Part shown: positions 1 to 8,391 of the stretch, in pieces
Numbering within the stretch: position 1 is the stretch's first letter
Layout: every line of letters starts with the position of its first letter
Assembly: GCA_030430165.1 (NCBI GenBank)
Contig: JAUIGL010000055.1
Coordinates: 1 to 44,738 of the forward strand
DNA from: a bacterium
GTDB taxonomy: Bacteria; Desulfobacterota; Binatia; HRBIN30; CADEER01
Direction of reading: 5' to 3'
DNA length: 44,738 nucleotides
Notes under the pieces: generated by a model
What the model was told of the DNA's origin: nothing
What the model saw: only the letters and a program-made list of their open reading frames with translations
Databases searched by the model: none
Position numbers and translations under genes: made by a program

Positions 1-2
1 GC

Positions 3-3000
3 CCCGACGGCAGCTGCCTGCCCAGCAAAGACCAGGCGAAGTGCTCGAAGATCGTCGGCAAGACGGTCGTCAAGCAGCTCAACAAGCGATTGGCCCTGGT
101 GCAAAAGTGCAAGAAGTTGGTCGCCAAGGGCAAGTTGGCGCCCGAGACCGATTGCGTCGCCGAATCGCAGAGCAAGCTCGACAAGCTCGAGACCAAGGCG
201 CTCGAGAAGATTACCAAGAAGTGCCCCGCCGAAATCACCAACACCGGCTTGTTCGGCCTCAATTGCGAGCTCGCCGACGACCCGGCAGCGGCCGCGGCGT
301 GCTCCCTGTGCACGACGGATAGCGGCGCAGACGAGCTGATCGCGGTGCAACACGGCACCGGCTCGGTCGGCAGCAGCGCTTCTCTGACCCAGATCACCGA
401 CACGGCGGACTGCGTCGGCGGTCCCAACAGCCGCTGCCGCGTCAACGACTACCTGCTGGAGAACGGCGAGATCCGGGTCGTGATCCAGGACATCCAGCGC
501 CAGTACCTTGCCGGCATCGGCCAGTTCGGCGGCCAGATCATCGACGCCGATCTGGTCCGCACCGTCGGCGAAGACCGCGACAACTTCGAAGAGTGGGCCG
601 TATCGCTCAACGTCGAAGCGACCGCGCACTACACTTCCTTGACGATCATCAATGACGGCAGCAACGGCGGCCCGGCGATCCTCCGCGCCAGCGGAGTCGA
701 CGACCTGCTCGACTTGCTCAACCCCAGCTCGACGATCGCCGACTTCGGTTTCGTGATGCCGGCGACGGTCGACGACTTCGATATCCCGACGACCGTCCAG
801 ACCGACTACATCCTCGAGCCCGGCGCCAACTATGTCCGCGTCGAGACCACCGTCACCAACACCGACGCCGTCAATCCGCTCAGTATCTACCTCGGCGAGT
901 TCCTCAACGGCAGCGGTCAGGTCGAGATCTTCCAAACCGGCTACGGCTTCGGCGAGGCGCTGGTCACGTCCCCTTGCGCCGCAGGCAAGACCCGATGCAA
1001 CCAGCTCGGCAACATGGTCGGGTACAGCGGCCAACTCGACGCCGACGGCGTCTCCTACGCCTACCTCGCGGAAACTCCGGGAACCAGCACGTTCACCACC
1101 TCGGGAGTATCCGTGCCACTCCTCGGTACCGACGTACTGCGGGCCCTGATCAACATCGCAACCCCGAACTTCAATCTCACCGCGGCGGGAACGCCAGGGG
1201 ACAGCGTCACGGTGACCCGCTATTTTCTGGTCGGGGACGGCTCGATCTCGTCGTTGATCGACACCAGAATCGACGTCCAGTGTCTCCCCTACGGCACCAT
1301 CAGCGGCAGCGTCGACGTCGGCGGATCCCCCGTCGCGGGCGCCGACATCGCCGTCCTCTCCGCCCCCGCCAACGGTCCGGGCGGCATCGCTCCGTTTCAC
1401 CCAGCGCTGAACCGCAACGTGGTGAACCACACCCGCACCGACGCGTCGGGGAACTACAGTCTCCGGTTGCCCCCGGGCGACTACACCGTCGCAGCGAACC
1501 TGACCGGTTCACCCTTCGAAGGCGGCGGCAGTCTGCCGATCTTCCACAGCGTCACCGTCAACGCGCTGGCGACGACGACCCAAGACGTCACCCTGCCGGA
1601 TACCGGCACGTTGCGGGTGACGGTCGAGGATGCCGGCGGCAATCCTCTAGCCGGCCGTATCTCGGTGGTCGGCTTCGATCCTTCCTCCGACCCGGGCGTC
1701 ACCCAATCGATCCTCGGCATCGTCAACAACAGCACCGCAGTGTTCGGCGACATCCGGGAAGACGGGTATCCGTTCGGCGTCGCCCTGGCGGCGTACGCCG
1801 ACCACACCGGGGACAGCGGTGACATTCCGCTCGAGCCCGGCAGCTACCGGATCGTAGTCTCGCACGGCACGGAGTATTCGACGGACTTTGCCGACGTCGT
1901 CGTCACCGCCGGGGCCACGACCAACGTCAACGCGGTCATCGAGCCCGTCATCGATACGCGCGGCTTCGTCGGCAGCGACTTCCACGTCCACTCGATCGAC
2001 AGTCCCGACGCGCAGATCAGCCGGGCCGACCGGGTGGTCGCGATGCTCGGCGAGGGCGTCGACTTCTTCGCCGCCACCGACCACGGATATCGGTCCGACT
2101 TCTCGTCGACCATCTCAGACCTCGGTGTCGGCAGCTTGATCAGCACCACGATCGGTCAGGAGATCACGACCTTCGACTACGGTCACTTCAACTCCTGGCC
2201 CCTCGACTTCGACCCCGCGCTCGCCAACGGAGGATTCGTCGACCACGGCGGCGCCGCGGCCGCCGGCGCCGACTATCCGTCGCTCGGAAGCTACAGCCTG
2301 ACGCCGGCCGAGTTCATCGCTCTGGCGCACGGCGACTACACCGGCGGCACCAACACCGTCCAGGTCAACCACATCCACAGCCACTTCGGACTCGAAGGCG
2401 GTTCGGGCCTGGCGATCGACACCGGTGTCGAACCGCCGACCTCTGCCATCGACGCATCGATCCACCGTCTGGATCCGCTGGTTCCCAACTACTTCACCGA
2501 CACCTTCGACGCGCTCGAAGTCTGGATCGGCGAGAGTCTCGGTCAGATCGAGGGCAACTTCCTCGGCCGCAACGCCGGCGACTGGATGAACATGATCAAC
2601 CAGGGAATCATCTCGACTGGAATCGCCGACTCCGACACCCACCGTCGCTTCATCACCCAGTCCGGATTCCCGCGCAGCATGGTCGCTGCGGTCGAAGACG
2701 ATCCCGGATCGATCGATCAGGACGAGATCTCGGCCAACGTCAACGCTGGTCGCGTGATCGGCACCAACGGACCGATGGTTCGCGTCACGGCGTACGCGTC
2801 GTCGACCGGCGAGTCGGGCGGACTCGACCTCGGTCGTTGCACCGGCGTTTCCGCATGCACCAACACCACCGACTGTCCGCCGTGCAGCACCACCGCCGAC
2901 TGCGGCATCGGCGAAACCTGCAGCGCACTGCCGACGACGATCAGCACCAGCAACGCCGAGGTGGACATCACCGTCGACGTGCAGAGCCCGGCTTGGGCGA

Positions 3001-3443
3001 GATTCGACAAGGTCGAGTTCTTCGTCAACACGACGACCACGAAATCGACCGATTCGAAGACCACCACCGCCGGCAGCGTCACCGTCCCGTCCTACAGCCT
3101 GACGCCCGACTACACGCACACCGACGGCGTCGACTTCACCGTCACCAGCGTACCTGCCGGGACCGTGTCGTCGCGCTACGAGGCTCGCACCACCCTGACC
3201 CTGCCCGGACTCACCGAGGACATCTGGGTCACGGTGATGGTCTCGGGAACCGACGGCGTCTCGGAACCGCTGTTCCCGGTCGTTCCCAACAGCATCAGCA
3301 CGGGGACGAACACCACGCTCGCCGACCTGATCGACGGCAACCTGAGCGAGGCAGGAATTCCCGCCCTCGCCTTCACCAATCCAATTTTCGTCGACGTCGA
3401 TGGAGGTGGATGGGATCCTCCTGGTGTACAAGTCGCACCGTAA
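3..3443 (+). CDS. Exported PHP-domain (CehA/McbA-type) metallohydrolase-like protein, 5' end missing
   Basis: The frame is open from the first base of the window, so the N-terminus lies upstream; about 1146 residues are visible. The first ~90 residues are Lys/Cys-rich. The middle resembles a beta-sandwich lipid/sugar-binding region followed by carboxypeptidase-regulatory-like (CarboxypepD_reg) segments near nt 1290-1950. A PHP-like metal site follows: FHVHS near nt 1980, AATDHGY near nt 2074, NHIHSHFG near nt 2365 and ADSDTH near nt 2625, the His/Asp pattern of CehA/McbA family hydrolases. Near nt 2835-2930 there is an EGF-like Cys cluster (CPPCSTTADCGIGETC). Export is inferred from the cysteines and domain types, because the signal peptide is outside the window. 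The substrate is unknown; PHP proteins of this type cleave phosphoesters or carbamates. It is followed by a strong hairpin, which suggests the end of a transcript. Confidence 0.85.
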   Translation, partial: PDGSCLPSKDQAKCSKIVGKTVVKQLNKRLALVQKCKKLVAKGKLAPETDCVAESQSKLDKLETKALEKITKKCPAEITNTGLFGLNCELADDPAAAAACSLCTTDSGADELIAVQHGTGSVGSSASLTQITDTADCVGGPNSRCRVNDYLLENGEIRVVIQDIQRQYLAGIGQFGGQIIDADLVRTVGEDRDNFEEWAVSLNVEATAHYTSLTIINDGSNGGPAILRASGVDDLLDLLNPSSTIADFGFVMPATVDDFDIPTTVQTDYILEPGANYVRVETTVTNTDAVNPLSIYLGEFLNGSGQVEIFQTGYGFGEALVTSPCAAGKTRCNQLGNMVGYSGQLDADGVSYAYLAETPGTSTFTTSGVSVPLLGTDVLRALINIATPNFNLTAAGTPGDSVTVTRYFLVGDGSISSLIDTRIDVQCLPYGTISGSVDVGGSPVAGADIAVLSAPANGPGGIAPFHPALNRNVVNHTRTDASGNYSLRLPPGDYTVAANLTGSPFEGGGSLPIFHSVTVNALATTTQDVTLPDTGTLRVTVEDAGGNPLAGRISVVGFDPSSDPGVTQSILGIVNNSTAVFGDIREDGYPFGVALAAYADHTGDSGDIPLEPGSYRIVVSHGTEYSTDFADVVVTAGATTNVNAVIEPVIDTRGFVGSDFHVHSIDSPDAQISRADRVVAMLGEGVDFFAATDHGYRSDFSSTISDLGVGSLISTTIGQEITTFDYGHFNSWPLDFDPALANGGFVDHGGAAAAGADYPSLGSYSLTPAEFIALAHGDYTGGTNTVQVNHIHSHFGLEGGSGLAIDTGVEPPTSAIDASIHRLDPLVPNYFTDTFDALEVWIGESLGQIEGNFLGRNAGDWMNMINQGIISTGIADSDTHRRFITQSGFPRSMVAAVEDDPGSIDQDEISANVNAGRVIGTNGPMVRVTAYASSTGESGGLDLGRCTGVSACTNTTDCPPCSTTADCGIGETCSALPTTISTSNAEVDITVDVQSPAWARFDKVEFFVNTTTTKSTDSKTTTAGSVTVPSYSLTPDYTHTDGVDFTVTSVPAGTVSSRYEARTTLTLPGLTEDIWVTVMVSGTDGVSEPLFPVVPNSISTGTNTTLADLIDGNLSEAGIPALAFTNPIFVDVDGGGWDPPGVQVAP

Positions 3444-4764
3444 CTACTTGGTCCCGGCCTCGGTCACGAGGTCGGGACCAACGCCCACCACACGCGTCGG
3501 TTCCATTCGGTTCACGACACTAGCTTGCCTCACCGGCCTCGGGCTGCTCACCGCGCCGGCGGCCGCGGCAGACCGCTTGTCGGTTCATTCGCTGATCCGC
3601 AAGGCTTCGGTGGTCGCGGAGATCACGGTGGAATCGGTACGCGACGTCGACGCCGGTGCGGTACGGGTGCACCAGGTGAAGCTCGATCAACAGTGGAAAC
3701 CCTCGCTGCCGCCGGGAACAGAACCGCCGGCCAGCATCGAGGTCGTGTCCGTGGTCGACGAACCGGGGGCGGCGATCGCCGAGGTCGGCGATCGCGGCAT
3801 CGCCTTTCTTCGGCCGCTGTCGCGCAACAGCTATCTCGACGGAGTGCTGACACCCGGCAAGCGGTTCTCCTTCGTCGCCGGACGCAGCGGTTGGTTGAAA
3901 GCACAGAACACGACCGACCTCGCCGCGATCGCCAAACCGATCGAGTTGGTCGTCACCAGTAGCAGCCGGCCCGAGACCCAACCGATCGTGCGCTCGATCA
4001 AGGAGCGCGAGCTGATGTTTGCCCTCCTCGCCGCGCCCAGCCCACAGCTGATCGACGACGGAGCCGACACCCTGGCGAAAAGACAAGACCTGGCCGGGCA
4101 GCTGAGCGACGAGGAGATCGCCATCCTCGAACGCGATCTGACCAACCCGAGCCTCCCGCTCGCGACGCGGCGCCATCTCGTGCAGGCGGTCGGAGAAGCG
4201 CGGCTCTCGGCGCTCGGCAATGCGCTTCGCTCGATCGACGACCCCGCGCTTCAAGAGGACGCGTGGCAGGCACTGCGCGCCATCGGCGACGAAGTCGACG
4301 GGGACGACCTGCGCGCGCTGGTCGCCGACACCAAGTCGCCCCTCCGCATTCCGGCCGCCCGCGAGCTACTGGCGACGGGCGGGACGGGCGGGATCAATGC
4401 CGTCGGCCCGCTGGTGGAAGACCCCGATACCGAGGTTCGCATGGCAGTCATCGAAGGCCTCGGTGAAACCAAAGAGCCCGAGGCCGTCCCCTGGCTCGAG
4501 CGCTCGTTTGCCAGCGAAGACGTCGAGACCTGCCAGGCCTCGGCGCGTGCGATGATCGAGATCGGCGGCGACCGAACCGCCGACGCGTTGCACCGCCTCG
4601 CCTTTACCGGCCCGGTGATATCCCAGCGCTACGCTGTGGTCACTCTGCTGGCTATCGGATACGACCGCGACGATCCGCGCTTGCGCGACATTGCCAAACG
4701 CCACAAAGACGAGAAGATCCACCAGATGCTCGAGCACGGAATCGAGCTCGGGCACTCCCACTGA
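3400..4764 (+). CDS. Exported HEAT-repeat protein (start uncertain)
   Basis: The protein has a hydrophobic signal peptide (TTLACLTGLGLLTAPAAAA, about residues 38-56 of the longest frame), then an unrecognised domain of ~150 residues. From about residue 240 onwards there are alpha-helical repeats of ~30 residues typical of PBS-lyase HEAT-like repeats (for example DPDTEVRMAVIEGLGE). HEAT repeats form curved scaffolds for protein-protein contacts, here presumably in the periplasm. The start is a problem: ATG 3400 overlaps the previous gene by 44 nt and puts ~37 residues before the signal peptide; TTG 3448 falls in the hairpin; the position that best fits a signal peptide is an ATT codon at 3505. 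None has a clear Shine-Dalgarno sequence. The stop overlaps the next start (TGATG), so the two genes are probably translationally coupled. Confidence 0.7.
   Translation: MEVDGILLVYKSHRNYLVPASVTRSGPTPTTRVGSIRFTTLACLTGLGLLTAPAAAADRLSVHSLIRKASVVAEITVESVRDVDAGAVRVHQVKLDQQWKPSLPPGTEPPASIEVVSVVDEPGAAIAEVGDRGIAFLRPLSRNSYLDGVLTPGKRFSFVAGRSGWLKAQNTTDLAAIAKPIELVVTSSSRPETQPIVRSIKERELMFALLAAPSPQLIDDGADTLAKRQDLAGQLSDEEIAILERDLTNPSLPLATRRHLVQAVGEARLSALGNALRSIDDPALQEDAWQALRAIGDEVDGDDLRALVADTKSPLRIPAARELLATGGTGGINAVGPLVEDPDTEVRMAVIEGLGETKEPEAVPWLERSFASEDVETCQASARAMIEIGGDRTADALHRLAFTGPVISQRYAVVTLLAIGYDRDDPRLRDIAKRHKDEKIHQMLEHGIELGHSH
3448..3481 (+). terminator. Strong 15-bp hairpin just after the PHP gene, probable terminator
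   Basis: Arms 3448-3462 and 3467-3481 are complementary over 15 positions with a single G-U pair and a 4-base loop (GTCA). It starts 4 nt after the stop codon of the PHP-domain gene. No T-tract follows, so it is not a textbook intrinsic terminator; it could act as one, or as a 3' end stabiliser. It lies inside the longest possible reading frame of the next gene, which argues that that gene starts further downstream. Confidence 0.5.
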
Positions 4765-5165
4765 TGCCGATCCGGAGACTGGTCCAGATTCTCTCGCTGG
4801 TCTTGGCGACCGCGGGCATAGCCATCGCCCACACCAAACCCCGGCCGGTTCGCGAGCTCGTCCGCATACAGGGCACTGTGCGCGAAGCCGGCAAGGAATG
4901 CGCGTCGGGCACCATCGAGCTGCAGATTCTCAGGCGCAGTCTGACGCTGTGCAAGGGATCGGTGCGACGCCTCGCGGTGGCCACCGACAAGGTCGCCGAG
5001 GATCAGCCGCTCCCCGAGCGGTTCGAGCTACAGGGCGAGCGCAGTGAGTTGGTCGAGCTGCAAGCGCCAGCCGGCACCCGCGTCACCATCCTCGGCGAGT
5101 GGCGACCGGGACGGCGCGACCTCTTTTTGATCGCTGCCGACCGCTGCCCCTGTCCCGAAGAGTAG
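4764..5165 (+). CDS. Small exported hypothetical protein
   Basis: 133 residues, with a signal peptide at residues 1-22 (hydrophobic run LVQILSLVLATAGIAIA). The rest is a compact domain of beta character, with Cys in KECASG and LTLCKG and a C-terminal CPCPEE. I do not recognise a family. The ATG overlaps the TGA of the HEAT-repeat gene by one base, so the two are likely one transcriptional and translational unit and may work together in the periplasm. Confidence 0.7.
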   Translation: MPIRRLVQILSLVLATAGIAIAHTKPRPVRELVRIQGTVREAGKECASGTIELQILRRSLTLCKGSVRRLAVATDKVAEDQPLPERFELQGERSELVELQAPAGTRVTILGEWRPGRRDLFLIAADRCPCPEE

Positions 5166-5244
5166 TTTGAAACTCGCTCCGCTCGTAGGCACGGGCAGGG
5201 GCAAAGGCAAGGCTGTTGCCGTGCGCCGGCAGGCGGCACCCCCA

Positions 5245-5322
5245 TTTGGACGCCCGGTGAAGCCGGGCTTTGGCCGCGGCGGGCGCAGACCGTGCTTTGG
5301 CCGCCGCCGCGGGCGGCTTTGG
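5245..5322 (-). repeat. Type A triple-hairpin array, copy 1
   Basis: Four TTTGG linkers at 5245, 5269, 5296 and 5318 bracket three GC-rich hairpins (for example GCCCGG/CCGGGC with loop TGAAG). Read on the minus strand (CCAAA orientation) the array ends in a G-rich tail at 5237-5244. It fills most of the gap between the small exported protein (ends 5165) and the LRAT-like gene (starts 5354). The remaining 5166-5236 is GC-rich with short imperfect palindromes and no gene. The polarity here is opposite to both flanking genes, unlike most other copies. See copies at 18138, 19154, 20277, 26502 and 37676. Confidence 0.75.
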
Positions 5323-5353
5323 CCCACCCTAGGTTTCCAGCTATCCTCGGAGC

Positions 5354-5914
5354 ATGGCTCGCGGCGATCACATCCGAGTGCGGCGTCCGCTCTACCGCCA
5401 CCACGGTATCGACATGGGCGACGGCTCGGTCATCCACGCCACCGGGGAGCCGGGGCGGATGAAGCTCGACGCCGAGGTACGACGCACTCCGCTGGCCGAT
5501 TTTCTCCGCGGCGGGGTCGATCTCGAAGTCGTGACCGCTAACGGATTCACCGCCGAAGAAGTCGCCTGCCGCGCCGAATCGGCGCTCGGCGACCGCAGCT
5601 ACAGCCTGCTCTTCAACAACTGCGAGCACTTTGCCCGCTGGTGCCAAACCGGCGCCGCTTCGAGTCGGCAAGTCGACTCCTACGCAATCGCCGGGGCAGC
5701 CGTCGGTGTCGCCGCTCAGGTGCTGCTGCGCAGCGCGACCAGCCACAGCGGGCTAGCGTTCGCTTCCCGGGCCCTCGCGCTGACCTCCCCCGCTACCTCG
5801 GCATTGGCCGTCGTCGGCGCGGCGATCGTGTTGAGCTCGCGGATGCGCGGCCGCGGCGAAGCTCCAATCGACGACGCACTGCTAGGCGACTGCTCGGACC
5901 AGCCAAGACGCTGA
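5354..5914 (+). CDS. LRAT-domain (NlpC/P60 superfamily) acyltransferase-like protein
   Basis: 186 residues. The lecithin-retinol-acyltransferase-like fold is indicated by a first His in LYRHHGI (residues 13-19), a second His in VIHATG (~29-34) and the nucleophile motif NNCEHFARWC (~100-109). This His-His-Cys order is that of permuted NlpC/P60 (LRAT) enzymes, which are thiol acyltransferases or hydrolases on lipids. The C-terminal ~70 residues are Ala-rich with two hydrophobic stretches (near 118-130 and 150-168) that probably anchor it in a membrane. In eukaryotes such a C-terminal anchor is typical of phospholipase/acyltransferases; the bacterial substrate is unknown. Its 3' end overlaps the convergent methyltransferase gene by 33 nt. 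Confidence 0.8.
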   Translation: MARGDHIRVRRPLYRHHGIDMGDGSVIHATGEPGRMKLDAEVRRTPLADFLRGGVDLEVVTANGFTAEEVACRAESALGDRSYSLLFNNCEHFARWCQTGAASSRQVDSYAIAGAAVGVAAQVLLRSATSHSGLAFASRALALTSPATSALAVVGAAIVLSSRMRGRGEAPIDDALLGDCSDQPRR

Positions 5915-6736
5915 GCTCATCCGAACCGCATCGTCGACATGATAGGGACGGATCGCCTCGCCGACAGAACACGTGACGGTCTCGATCAGCTCTGCGGATG
6001 CGTCTTGCAACAAGCGGTTGAGCGGACCCAGGCGAACCAACAGCTCGGTGACCTCTTCGAGAGGCAACCCCTTGCCGAGGCCGAGCTCCTGGCGGTGATC
6101 GGCGATTTCGACGCCACTGAATCCGGCTCCGTCGAGGATTCCCTCGACCCGTTCGGCATCGGCGAATGCAAACGGCCCCGGCGCTCCCGGGGCCGGCGGC
6201 TCGGGCGGCGGGATGTGCTCGAGCGCGGCGGCGAGCGGCGCCATGAACCATTCGTTGTCTTGGATCGCCTGCCAGCAAACGAACGACAGAGTGCCGCCCG
6301 GGCGCATCGCGCCGCGCAGATTGGTGAACGCCGCCACCGGATCGGCGAAGAACATGACCCCGAAACGAGAAAACACGGCGTCCATCTTCGTCTCGAAGCG
6401 GTGTGTCTGGGCGTCGGTCTCGAGGAAGGACAACTGGTCCAAGCCGGCATCGGAAGCGAGCTCGCGAGCCCGCTCCAACATCGGTCGCGACAGGTCGATG
6501 CCGAGGACCGCCCCGTTCTCGCCGACGCGGCGCGCCAGCTCGATGCTGGTGCTGCCGCATCCGCAACCGACGTCGAGCACCGATTTGCCGGCCAGCTCGC
6601 CGAGACGATCAGTCGCGGCTCGGCCCAGTGGATCCAGCAGGTCGTCCAGGAACGACTGCATGGAAACCCATTTCGGTCCGGTTTGCTCGTTCCAGTACTG
6701 GCGCTGCTCCGAATTCGGACCGTCCGATTCGGTCAT
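5882..6736 (-). CDS. Class I SAM-dependent methyltransferase
   Basis: 284 residues with the Rossmann methyltransferase signature: motif I VLDVGCGCGSTS (~53-64), the acidic end of strand 2 in GIDLSRPML (~81-89), motif II TDAQTH (~110) and motif III RPGGTLSF (~148-155). The N-terminal region (QRQYWNEQTGPKW) is typical of UbiE/arsenite-type or small-molecule methyltransferases. The substrate cannot be assigned. The start ATG overlaps the stop of msrB (ATGA, 6733-6736), so it is translated from the msrB transcript. The 3' end runs 33 nt into the convergent LRAT-like gene. Confidence 0.85.
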   Translation of the reverse strand: MTESDGPNSEQRQYWNEQTGPKWVSMQSFLDDLLDPLGRAATDRLGELAGKSVLDVGCGCGSTSIELARRVGENGAVLGIDLSRPMLERARELASDAGLDQLSFLETDAQTHRFETKMDAVFSRFGVMFFADPVAAFTNLRGAMRPGGTLSFVCWQAIQDNEWFMAPLAAALEHIPPPEPPAPGAPGPFAFADAERVEGILDGAGFSGVEIADHRQELGLGKGLPLEEVTELLVRLGPLNRLLQDASAELIETVTCSVGEAIRPYHVDDAVRMSSASWLVRAVA

Positions 6737-7137
6737 TCCTCGTCCTCACTGTGGCGCAGGGCGACCGAGTTCATGCAGTAGCGCTGGCCCGTCGGCGCCG
6801 GGCCGTCCGGGAACACGTGGCCCAAGTGCGCACCGCACGAAGCGCACATGACCTCGACCCGGCGCATGCCGTAGCTGTTGTCCTCCTCGGTCGCCACGGC
6901 TTCCTCCTCGAGCGGCGCGAAGAAGCTGGGCCAACCGGTTCCCGAGTCGAACTTCGTGTCCGAAGAGAACAGCTCGCTGCCACAACACTTGCACGCGTAC
7001 GTCCCTTCTTTCTTGTAGTCGTGGTACTTTCCGGTGAAGGCACGCTCCGTTCCCTTCTCCCGGCAAACGGCGAACTCTTCCGGCGTCAGCTGCTGACGCC
7101 ACTCGTCCTCACTCTTGTCGACCTTGTCTCGCGCCAT
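6733..7137 (-). CDS. msrB: Peptide-methionine (R)-S-oxide reductase MsrB
   Basis: 134 residues, full length for the SelR domain. Two zinc CxxC pairs are present, in ACKCCGSEL (~48-56) and CASCGAHLGHVFPDGP (~96-111). The catalytic cysteine is in RYCMNSVAL (~119-127). The substrate loop GTGWPSF is intact. The enzyme reduces methionine-R-sulfoxide with thioredoxin as donor. There is no signal peptide, so it should be cytoplasmic, complementing the exported MsrP encoded 1.8 kb away. The Shine-Dalgarno is AGGAGG, upstream of ATG 7137. It is the first gene of a two-gene unit with the methyltransferase. Confidence 0.95.
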   Translation of the reverse strand: MARDKVDKSEDEWRQQLTPEEFAVCREKGTERAFTGKYHDYKKEGTYACKCCGSELFSSDTKFDSGTGWPSFFAPLEEEAVATEEDNSYGMRRVEVMCASCGAHLGHVFPDGPAPTGQRYCMNSVALRHSEDEE

Positions 7138-7200
7138 CGTTCTGCCTCCTGTTCGAAACTTGCGTCGTCGGCCCGCGCCGCCGGGATGCCAACGTCGGTG

Positions 7201-8001
7201 TCAGCTCGGGCCCGCGGCAACCGACTCCGCGTCGATCTCTTCTGATAGCGGAAACCGACTGGTCGAGCGAAAGCGCCGCAACAGTCCCGGAAAGTCGCTC
7301 GGCAGCTGGGTGGCGTACGCAATGAACCCGGGCAAGGTAGCAAAGGTACGTTCGGCCGCGGCGAAAGACGGCTCCTCGCGCAGTCCACCTTGCTCGCGAA
7401 CCGGGGGCGCCACGTTGGGATCGAGCCGATGTGCCCGAACGTACTCGAGGAGCCGCCGGTGGTAGTCCGCGTCCTCGACGATCGCTCCGATGGTCTCCTG
7501 TCGAGGATGACGCCCCTCTACCATCGCCAACACCTGCGCCTCGAGCTCGTCGAGCCCATCGGGAAAGACCTGCAGAATCTGCAAGTCGTAGACCGGGTTG
7601 AGATGCACGACCTGCATCACGTGTCCGATGATCGTATCGCGCTCGGAGTAGAAGCCGGTCGGGTCGATCATCGACACCGGGTCGTCGAGGACTCGCAACA
7701 ACTGGTGGAACCCGAAGTTGATCCCCTTGCTCGCGTAGTACTCTCGCGCCGCCGGCTCGATCACGAACCGCAGCATGTCGAGCCCGCCAAAGAAGAGCTG
7801 CCAACGATTCGGGCGATCCTGAATCAGTCCCTCCGCCTGCAACTGCGACAAGCGCCGCTCGATCTCGGCCGAGTCGGCGTAGATCCGGGCCGTTCTCGCG
7901 ATCCTCCCGAGCTTCGCCTTCACCTGCCCAGGTCCGCCCACCGCGGCACGGATCAACTCGAAGGACCCGGCCCGCAAGCGCAGAGGAACGTCGGTTTCCA
8001 T
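7201..8001 (-). CDS. Conserved-looking hypothetical protein
   Basis: 266 residues from ATG 8001 (a GTG at 8019 would add six). There is no signal peptide or membrane segment. It is mixed alpha/beta and mostly helical, with a short N-terminal helical domain (~20-70) that looks winged-helix-like (RRLSQLQAEGLIQDR resembles the end of a recognition helix and wing). A larger C-terminal part has several conserved-looking Asp/His (MIDPTGFYSERD, VMQVVHLNP). I do not recognise the family. It lies 63 nt upstream of msrB in the same direction, so co-transcription is possible. Confidence 0.6.
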   Translation of the reverse strand: METDVPLRLRAGSFELIRAAVGGPGQVKAKLGRIARTARIYADSAEIERRLSQLQAEGLIQDRPNRWQLFFGGLDMLRFVIEPAAREYYASKGINFGFHQLLRVLDDPVSMIDPTGFYSERDTIIGHVMQVVHLNPVYDLQILQVFPDGLDELEAQVLAMVEGRHPRQETIGAIVEDADYHRRLLEYVRAHRLDPNVAPPVREQGGLREEPSFAAAERTFATLPGFIAYATQLPSDFPGLLRRFRSTSRFPLSEEIDAESVAAGPS

Positions 8002-8103
8002 GACCGAATAGCCTAACACATTCGGCCCTTCGCAAATAAACTGAGCCTCGCTTTCTCCTACGCTCCGAGAGCTTCGCAGGACAGGACGCTCGCTCGGTCA
8101 TTC

Positions 8104-8233
8104 GAGGGACCCTCACCCGGCCTTCCACCTACGCTCTTCGAGCTTCGGTGGACGAGTCGGCCGACCTCTCCCACAGGGAGAGGTCTCTGAATTCCCTTCT
8201 CCCTGTGGGAGAAGGTCAGGATGAGGGTCCCTC
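8104..8233. repeat. Palindromic MITE-like element with 12-bp terminal inverted repeats
   Basis: Perfect 12-bp terminal inverted repeats (GAGGGACCCTCA at 8104-8115, TGAGGGTCCCTC at 8222-8233) enclose two perfect inner hairpins: CCTCTCCC/GGGAGAGG at 8165-8183 (loop ACA) and CCTTCTCCC/GGGAGAAGG at 8195-8215 (loop TGT). Just outside and inside the left end, two related 25-30 nt segments (8058-8087 and 8127-8156, each with CCTACGCTC and GAGCTTCG) also fold on themselves. The element fills most of the 390-nt gap 8002-8391 between two divergent genes; the rest of that gap shows no gene. Similar CCCTCACCC...GGGAGAGGG palindromes are common in GC-rich bacterial genomes. Confidence 0.7.
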
Positions 8234-8391
8234 AGATAGGGGCGAAGCCCCACCGATGTATTTGCAGAACGTTCGATTGGCTCGATCCCCGTCGAGGCAC
8301 CTCGATCGCTCTCCGTGGTTCAAACTGACCGACTACCACCTCACGAGTGGACTGGTCGCGCCGGACGGCCGGGTGTAAGCTCAAAGTCGCT

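Noticed and set aside
41..322. 93-codon frame at the window start
   Set aside because: Frame-shifted shadow of the truncated PHP gene, Gln/Arg-rich.
2115..3431. 438-codon minus-strand frame under the PHP gene
   Set aside because: Antisense shadow without recognisable motif; the plus-strand gene is clear.
8148..8378. 76-codon frame between divergent genes
   Set aside because: Lies mostly within the palindromic element 8104-8233 and shows no protein features.
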